From: Actinomycetota bacterium
GTDB lineage: Bacteria; Actinomycetota; UBA4738
Assembly: GCA_005888465.1 (NCBI GenBank)
Contig: VAYJ01000037.1
Location: 1-9,310, forward strand
Direction of reading: 5' to 3'
DNA: 9,310 nucleotides
Shown: positions 6,560 through 9,310 of the stretch, in pieces
Numbering within the stretch: position 1 is the first letter of the stretch
How the letters are laid out: each line of letters begins with the position of its first letter
The notes under the pieces: model-generated
Databases searched by the model: none
Told to the model about the DNA's origin: nothing
The model's input: the letters and a program-made list of their open reading frames with translations, nothing else
Position numbers and translations under genes: made by a program

Positions 6560-7219
6560 ATGAAAAAGCTGAGCAGGTCGTTGATCCCCGTGGCTCTGGT
6601 GCTCCTGGGCGCGTGCGGTGATGGCCGCGCGGTAGCCTCGAGCTACTCCGCGCCTCCCGCGCCGACACCCGCCACCGGTGCGACACCGTGGCCTCTGGCG
6701 GCCGATCCCATGATGCTCGTCCGGCAAGCCGGCCTGAATCCCGGGACGATGGAGTTCTTCACCTATCACGTACACGCTCACCTCGACGTCTACGTGAATG
6801 GAAGTCACGTCCAGATTCCCGGCGGCATCGGCATCGACGTCACCGACTCGGTCATCCACAAGGGCGTGACGAATGGCGCGCCCAGCTACGGCGGGATCCC
6901 TCCGAGTGGATGCCCCCGACCGTGTGTCTCCCCCCTTCACACACATTTCGTAGACGGGGTGATCCACATCGAGGCGCCGACAAAGAAACAGTTCACTTTG
7001 GGCCAGTTCTTCCGAGAGTGGGGAGTTCGGCTGGACAGCTCGTGCGTGGGCGGTTATTGCCGTCCTGAGGCGAGCGTGGCCGTCTTCGTCGACGGCAAAC
7101 AGCAGACCGGGAATCGCGGAGACATCCCTCTCGTGGACCACGCCGAGATCGCGGTCGTCATCGGCGCACCACCCCAGCATATCCCGGTGAAGTACGCGTT
7201 CGCTCCGGGCGAACGCTAA
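6560..7219 (+). CDS. Histidine-rich secreted lipoprotein of unknown function
   Basis: 219 residues from ATG 6560, chosen because GAGGAGGTCAGG sits just upstream and the protein then opens with a lipoprotein signal: MKK, a hydrophobic stretch, and lipobox LGAC with Cys19. The frame is open back to 6461, but that part gives no signal sequence. After a Pro/Ala/Thr linker (30-50) comes one globular region containing HVHAH (His70, 72, 74), paired Cys118/Cys122, LHTHF (His127, 129), GVIHIEAP (His136), LGQFFREWGV (147-156) and Cys162/Cys167. The clustered His and paired Cys suggest metal binding or disulfides outside the membrane. I recall similar HVHAH...LHTH...LGQFF proteins as unnamed in actinobacterial and Chloroflexi genomes, but know no assigned function. 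It follows the regulator by 115 bases on the same strand. Confidence 0.85.
   Translation: MKKLSRSLIPVALVLLGACGDGRAVASSYSAPPAPTPATGATPWPLAADPMMLVRQAGLNPGTMEFFTYHVHAHLDVYVNGSHVQIPGGIGIDVTDSVIHKGVTNGAPSYGGIPPSGCPRPCVSPLHTHFVDGVIHIEAPTKKQFTLGQFFREWGVRLDSSCVGGYCRPEASVAVFVDGKQQTGNRGDIPLVDHAEIAVVIGAPPQHIPVKYAFAPGER
7196..7216 (+). terminator. Perfect 8-base-pair hairpin overlapping the lipoprotein gene end
   Basis: GCGTTCGC (7196-7203) and GCGAACGC (7209-7216) pair exactly around TCCGG, ending one base before the TAA stop. No T run follows. A smaller hairpin, CGCCT-TTC-AGGCG, comes 20 bases later at 7237-7249. Together they are the likely end of this transcript. Confidence 0.45.
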
Positions 7220-7236
7220 GCGTGAGGGAAGAATCG

Positions 7237-7249
7237 CGCCTTTCAGGCG
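7237..7249 (+). terminator. Small second hairpin after the lipoprotein gene
   Basis: Arms CGCCT and AGGCG pair around TTC. The stem is short with no T run, so it is only supportive of the stronger hairpin just before it. Confidence 0.25.
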
Positions 7250-7317
7250 GAGGGCTTCCTAGCGGCCCTTGGGACGACGTCCCTCCAGGTGGGAGGTGAC
7301 GTGGACCCGATCGCCGC

Positions 7318-7341
7318 GTTGACACTTTCTCAGGGTTGACA
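7318..7341. repeat. Tandem GTTGACA repeats, 17-base period
   Basis: GTTGACA occurs at 7318-7324 and again at 7335-7341. Each contains a perfect -35 hexamer, but no good -10 box follows either at normal spacing. Tandem TGTCAAC-type repeats of this kind also occur at the ends of some IS481/IS21-like elements, as I recall, so this may be a leftover element end. Confidence 0.35.
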
Positions 7342-7708
7342 GCTTGGTGGCCGACCGATCGCACGCCGCTGGCCCCGAACATTCCCAAGTCGACTTCCGA
7401 GAGGAGCGGATCGATCCGTGGTTGTTGCGCATTGAGCGTCTCGATCGGCGCGCCGGGTCGCGGCTGGTGTCACGTTCGGCGATCGATGATCGGTCGCGGA
7501 GGAGCAAGCCACGGCGGCGCCGGCAACCGAACGGTGACCGACGCGATGCGGTTCGGATGGGCGGACGGCGACACCACGACCTCGCATGGACCGGTGCGCC
7601 ACGTTCTGGCTACAAGGATGTATCCACATCATTCGCGAGCGGGGATGTGACGCGGTGGATGGACACGCGAGCAAGCTCGGACGCCCGGCTGCCGGCGAGG
7701 CGGTCCCG

Positions 7709-7800
7709 GTGAGCGTCTCCGAGATCGGCTACACGGCCATCGACCTGTTCGCCGGCTGCGGCGGGGCCTCGCTCGGGTTCCGACGAGCAGGGCTGCGTTT
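7709..7800 (+). pseudogene. 5' fragment of a C5 cytosine-specific DNA methyltransferase
   Basis: From GTG 7709, with GCGAGG upstream at 7695-7700, the frame encodes about 30 residues whose core, AIDLFAGCGGASLGF followed by RRAGLR, is the S-adenosylmethionine-binding motif I (DLFxGxGG) that opens Dcm-type C5 DNA methyltransferases. The family normally runs to about 300-400 residues with a PCQ catalytic loop. Here homology stops at about 7798, where an imperfect inverted repeat begins, and 39 bases later the 3' end of a tRNA gene starts on the opposite strand. The frame stays open to 7933 but only by reading the tRNA antisense. The fragment cannot be a working enzyme. It is probably the remains of a restriction-modification or mobile-element gene. 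Confidence 0.75.
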
Positions 7801-7826
7801 CGATAACTCGAACCCCGAGATATCGA
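7800..7826. repeat. Imperfect inverted repeat at the methyltransferase breakpoint
   Basis: TCGATAACTCG (7800-7810) and CGAGATATCGA (7816-7826) are complementary at 10 of 11 positions around AACCC. It lies between the end of methyltransferase homology and the tRNA 3' end. It may be a recombination site, an arm-type integrase site or a tRNA transcript terminator; no T run is present. Confidence 0.4.
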
Positions 7827-7836
7827 TAAGCGGCCC

Positions 7837-7921
7837 TGGTGGGAGGGAGAGGATTCGAACCTCTGTAGGCTACGCCGGCGATTTTACAGACCGCTCCCTT
7901 TGGCCGCTCGGGCACCCTCCC
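7837..7921 (-). tRNA. tRNA-Tyr (anticodon GTA), class II, CCA encoded
   Basis: Read on the - strand: acceptor stem GGGAGGG pairs fully with CCCTCCC, followed by discriminator A and an encoded CCA (7837-7839). The D arm is closed by CCC/GGG, and the anticodon stem GCGGT/ATCGC holds loop CTGTAAA with anticodon GTA at 7885-7887. A long variable arm with GGC/GCC and a T arm AGAGG-TTCGAAT-CCTCT complete it. The long variable arm with GTA is diagnostic of bacterial tRNA-Tyr. Its 3' end faces the gene-poor accessory stretch, and its 5' end faces yajQ. Confidence 0.96.
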
Positions 7922-7950
7922 CAAGGCATTTGAGCTTAGCATCGGCACGC

Positions 7951-7956
7951 TAGACT
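7951..7956 (+). promoter_or_regulatory. Candidate -10 box of yajQ, near-leaderless start
   Basis: TAGACT ends ten bases before the yajQ ATG, so transcription would begin within a few bases of the start codon. No Shine-Dalgarno sequence lies between them. The upstream TTGAGC (7930-7935) is only 15 bases away, so the -35 is weak or absent. Confidence 0.4.
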
Positions 7957-7966
7957 CTGCGGCACC

Positions 7967-8464
7967 ATGGCCAAGGACGCCTTCTCCTTCGACATCGTCT
8001 CCGAAATTGACCTGCAAGAAGTCCGGAACGCCTACGACCAGGCGCATCGCGAGATCATCACGCGCTTCGACTTCAAGAACACCGACACCTCGCTCTCCAT
8101 CGACGAGGACCTGATCGAGATCCGCTCCGGGACCGAGAACCGCCTGAAGGCGGCGGTGGACGTCCTGAAGGAGAAGCTCGTGCGGCGCGAGGTGTCGCTC
8201 AAGGCCCTTCAGGAGGGACCGATCCTGCCCGCGGCCAAGGGCTCGGTGCGCCAGAGCCTGCACCTGAACCGTGGCATCGACGACGAGAAGGCCCGAACCA
8301 TCAACAAGGTGGTGCGGGGCCTGGGACTCAAAGTGCAGACGCAGATCCAGAAGGATCAGCTGAGGGTCTCGAGCAAGAAGAAAGACGAACTGCAGCAGGT
8401 CATCCAGGCCCTCAAACAGGAGGACTTCGGGATCCCGCTGCAGTTCACCAACTACCGGCCCTGA
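7967..8464 (+). CDS. yajQ: YajQ family nucleotide-binding protein
   Basis: 165 residues, the full usual length. It shows the family hallmarks: FSFDIVSEIDLQEVRNAYDQA at the N-terminus (residues 6-26, given here in parts FSFDIVSEID and LQEVRNAYDQA), ITRFDFKNTDTSL, and a C-terminal half with GIDDEKARTINK and QVIQALKQEDFGIPLQFTNYR. YajQ proteins are small two-domain cytosolic proteins. A Xanthomonas member binds cyclic di-GMP and acts with a transcription regulator; others are annotated as nucleotide- or tRNA-binding. Whether this one binds c-di-GMP or links to the Tad pilus upstream is not shown. ATG 7967 has no ribosome site but a candidate -10 box close by. It is divergent from tRNA-Tyr and abuts htpX tail to tail. 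Confidence 0.95.
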   Translation: MAKDAFSFDIVSEIDLQEVRNAYDQAHREIITRFDFKNTDTSLSIDEDLIEIRSGTENRLKAAVDVLKEKLVRREVSLKALQEGPILPAAKGSVRQSLHLNRGIDDEKARTINKVVRGLGLKVQTQIQKDQLRVSSKKKDELQQVIQALKQEDFGIPLQFTNYRP

Positions 8465-9310
8465 TTACACTCTGCCCGCCATCGCCTCCAGCCGCGCGAT
8501 CCGGTCCTCGGTGCGCGGGTGCGTCGAGAACAGGTTCGCGAAGCCCGACCGGCGCCCAGCCAGGGGGTTCACGATGAACAGGTGCGCCTCGGCGGGACCG
8601 ACCGTTGCCGGCGCCGGGATCTGCTTCGAGTAGGCCTCCAGCTTGCGCAGGGCGCTCGCTAGGGCGAGCGGGTCGTGCGAGAGGTGCGCGCCGGAGTCGT
8701 CGGCCTGGTACTCGCGTGAACGCGAGACGGCGAGCTGGATGATCGCGGCCGCGATCGGCGCCAGGACCCACGCGAACAGCAGCGCGAACGGCCCGATAGG
8801 GTTGTTCCGGTCCCTGCTGCCGCCGCCGAAGAAGAGCGCGAATCGCGTGAGAAACGTGATGGACATGGCGATCCCCGCAGCGATCGAGCCGATCAGGATG
8901 TCGTGGTTCACCACGTGCGAGAGCTCGTGCGAGAGGACGCCCCGAAGCTCGCGGTCGTCGACGATCTGGAGGAGCCCCTTGGTGACCGAGACGGCCGCGT
9001 GGTACTCGTTCCGCCCGGTCGCGAACGCGTTCGGCTGGGCCATATCGCTCACGTAGACGCGCGGCATCGGCATGCCGCGGTCGTTCGTGAGCTCGCGGAC
9101 GATTGTGTGGAGCTGCGGATACTGCTGCTCGGTGACCGGCTTGGACTTCGTGGTCGCGATCGCGATCCGGTCGGAGAACCAGTACAAGAGGAAGTTGAGG
9201 CCGAGGCCGATCGTGACGCCGAGGTAGAGCCCGGAGGTCCCTCCCAGCCACCCGCCGGTCAGCGCGAAGAGCCCGCCCAGGGCTGCGATGAGCACCCAGG
9301 TCTTGACCCT
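8465..9310 (-). CDS. htpX: HtpX-like membrane zinc metalloprotease (5' end beyond window)
   Basis: On the - strand, the stop TAA is at 8467-8465. The zinc motif HELSH lies at 8929-8915 within GVLSHELSHVVNHD, and the third ligand Glu is in SRSREYQADD. The C-terminal FSTHPRTEDRIARLEAM is also typical. Hydrophobic segments lie near the N-terminus (about two helices), after the zinc motif, and before SRSRE, matching the M48B family of inner-membrane proteases that degrade misfolded membrane proteins under stress. A GTG at 9295 could start a 276-residue protein, but the frame stays open to the window edge with RVKTW, which resembles the usual cytoplasmic N-terminus of HtpX. The true start is therefore probably just outside. 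All catalytic residues are present. Confidence 0.93.
   Translation of the reverse strand, partial: RVKTWVLIAALGGLFALTGGWLGGTSGLYLGVTIGLGLNFLLYWFSDRIAIATTKSKPVTEQQYPQLHTIVRELTNDRGMPMPRVYVSDMAQPNAFATGRNEYHAAVSVTKGLLQIVDDRELRGVLSHELSHVVNHDILIGSIAAGIAMSITFLTRFALFFGGGSRDRNNPIGPFALLFAWVLAPIAAAIIQLAVSRSREYQADDSGAHLSHDPLALASALRKLEAYSKQIPAPATVGPAEAHLFIVNPLAGRRSGFANLFSTHPRTEDRIARLEAMAGRV

Larger units (their letters stand above)
7220..7708. other. Gene-poor stretch, probably degenerate accessory DNA
   Basis: About 490 bases without a convincing gene. The open frames here (for example about 7336-7650 and 7344-7712 on +, and several on -) start at TTG or lack ribosome sites, overlap one another, and give Arg-rich products with no recognisable domain. 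The stretch holds a GGGAC-GAC-GTCCC hairpin (7271-7283) and two GTTGACA repeats 17 bases apart (7318-7341). Together with the broken methyltransferase that follows, it is best read as remnant DNA. Confidence 0.5.

Noticed and set aside
7344..7712. 122-codon open frame starting at TTG, and the overlapping frame from 7336
   Set aside because: No ribosome site, no recognisable motif, Arg-rich; both cross other open frames in a degenerate region.
7801..7933. Continuation of the methyltransferase frame
   Set aside because: It reads the tRNA-Tyr gene antisense and shares nothing with methyltransferases after residue ~30.
8445..9251. 268-codon open frame on the - strand overlapping htpX
   Set aside because: Arg/Pro-rich shadow in another frame of htpX, whose zinc motif marks the real frame.
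1..9310. CRISPR array, riboswitch or rRNA
   Set aside because: No regularly spaced repeats and no recognisable riboswitch or rRNA sequence on either strand by eye.

Overview
This is a GC-rich chromosomal segment from what looks like an Actinomycetota or Chloroflexota bacterium. The basis is the strong GC bias at third codon positions, a compact Tad operon with a von Willebrand A (VWA) domain fused to TadB, a class II tRNA-Tyr beside yajQ, and a near-leaderless-looking yajQ start. The phylum is an inference; no marker in the window settles it.

Positions 1-5628, + strand: the core of a Tad (tight adherence, type IVc) pilus operon. In order it holds the last codons of an upstream gene (probably cpaB/rcpC-like), tadZ/cpaE (pseudo-receiver plus MinD/ParA-like ATPase), tadA/cpaF (assembly ATPase), a long gene joining a secreted-side VWA domain to TadB, tadC, and a tiny single-pass membrane ORF. 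Spacing is very tight, with a 4-base overlap and gaps of 11 and 5 bases, so one transcript is likely. TadA would power assembly, TadB and TadC form the inner-membrane platform, and TadZ would localise the machine. No Flp pilin, prepilin peptidase, secretin or TadE/F lies in the window. The tadB frame has lost the stop expected at the end of its conserved part and runs out of frame through all of tadC.

Positions 5629-7250: a hairpin ends the tad block. A separately promoted NarL/LuxR-type regulator follows; its receiver lacks the phospho-acceptor aspartate, and a short dyad sits at its predicted transcription start. Next is a histidine-rich lipoprotein of unknown function, with hairpins at its end.

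Positions 7220-7836: about 600 bases with no intact gene. The region holds tandem TTGACA repeats, hairpins, and the first ~30 codons of a C5 cytosine DNA methyltransferase cut off just short of the 3' end of a tRNA-Tyr(GTA) gene on the - strand. This looks like the scar of a mobile element at a tRNA integration site.

Positions 7837-9310: tRNA-Tyr (-), yajQ (+, nucleotide/c-di-GMP-binding family) and htpX (-, membrane zinc protease, 5' end outside the window). yajQ and htpX are tail to tail with no base between their stop codons.

Most notable points: the stop-less VWA-TadB frame, the truncated methyltransferase at the tRNA-Tyr end, the phosphorylation-dead regulator with its dyad, and the uncharacterised His/Cys lipoprotein.
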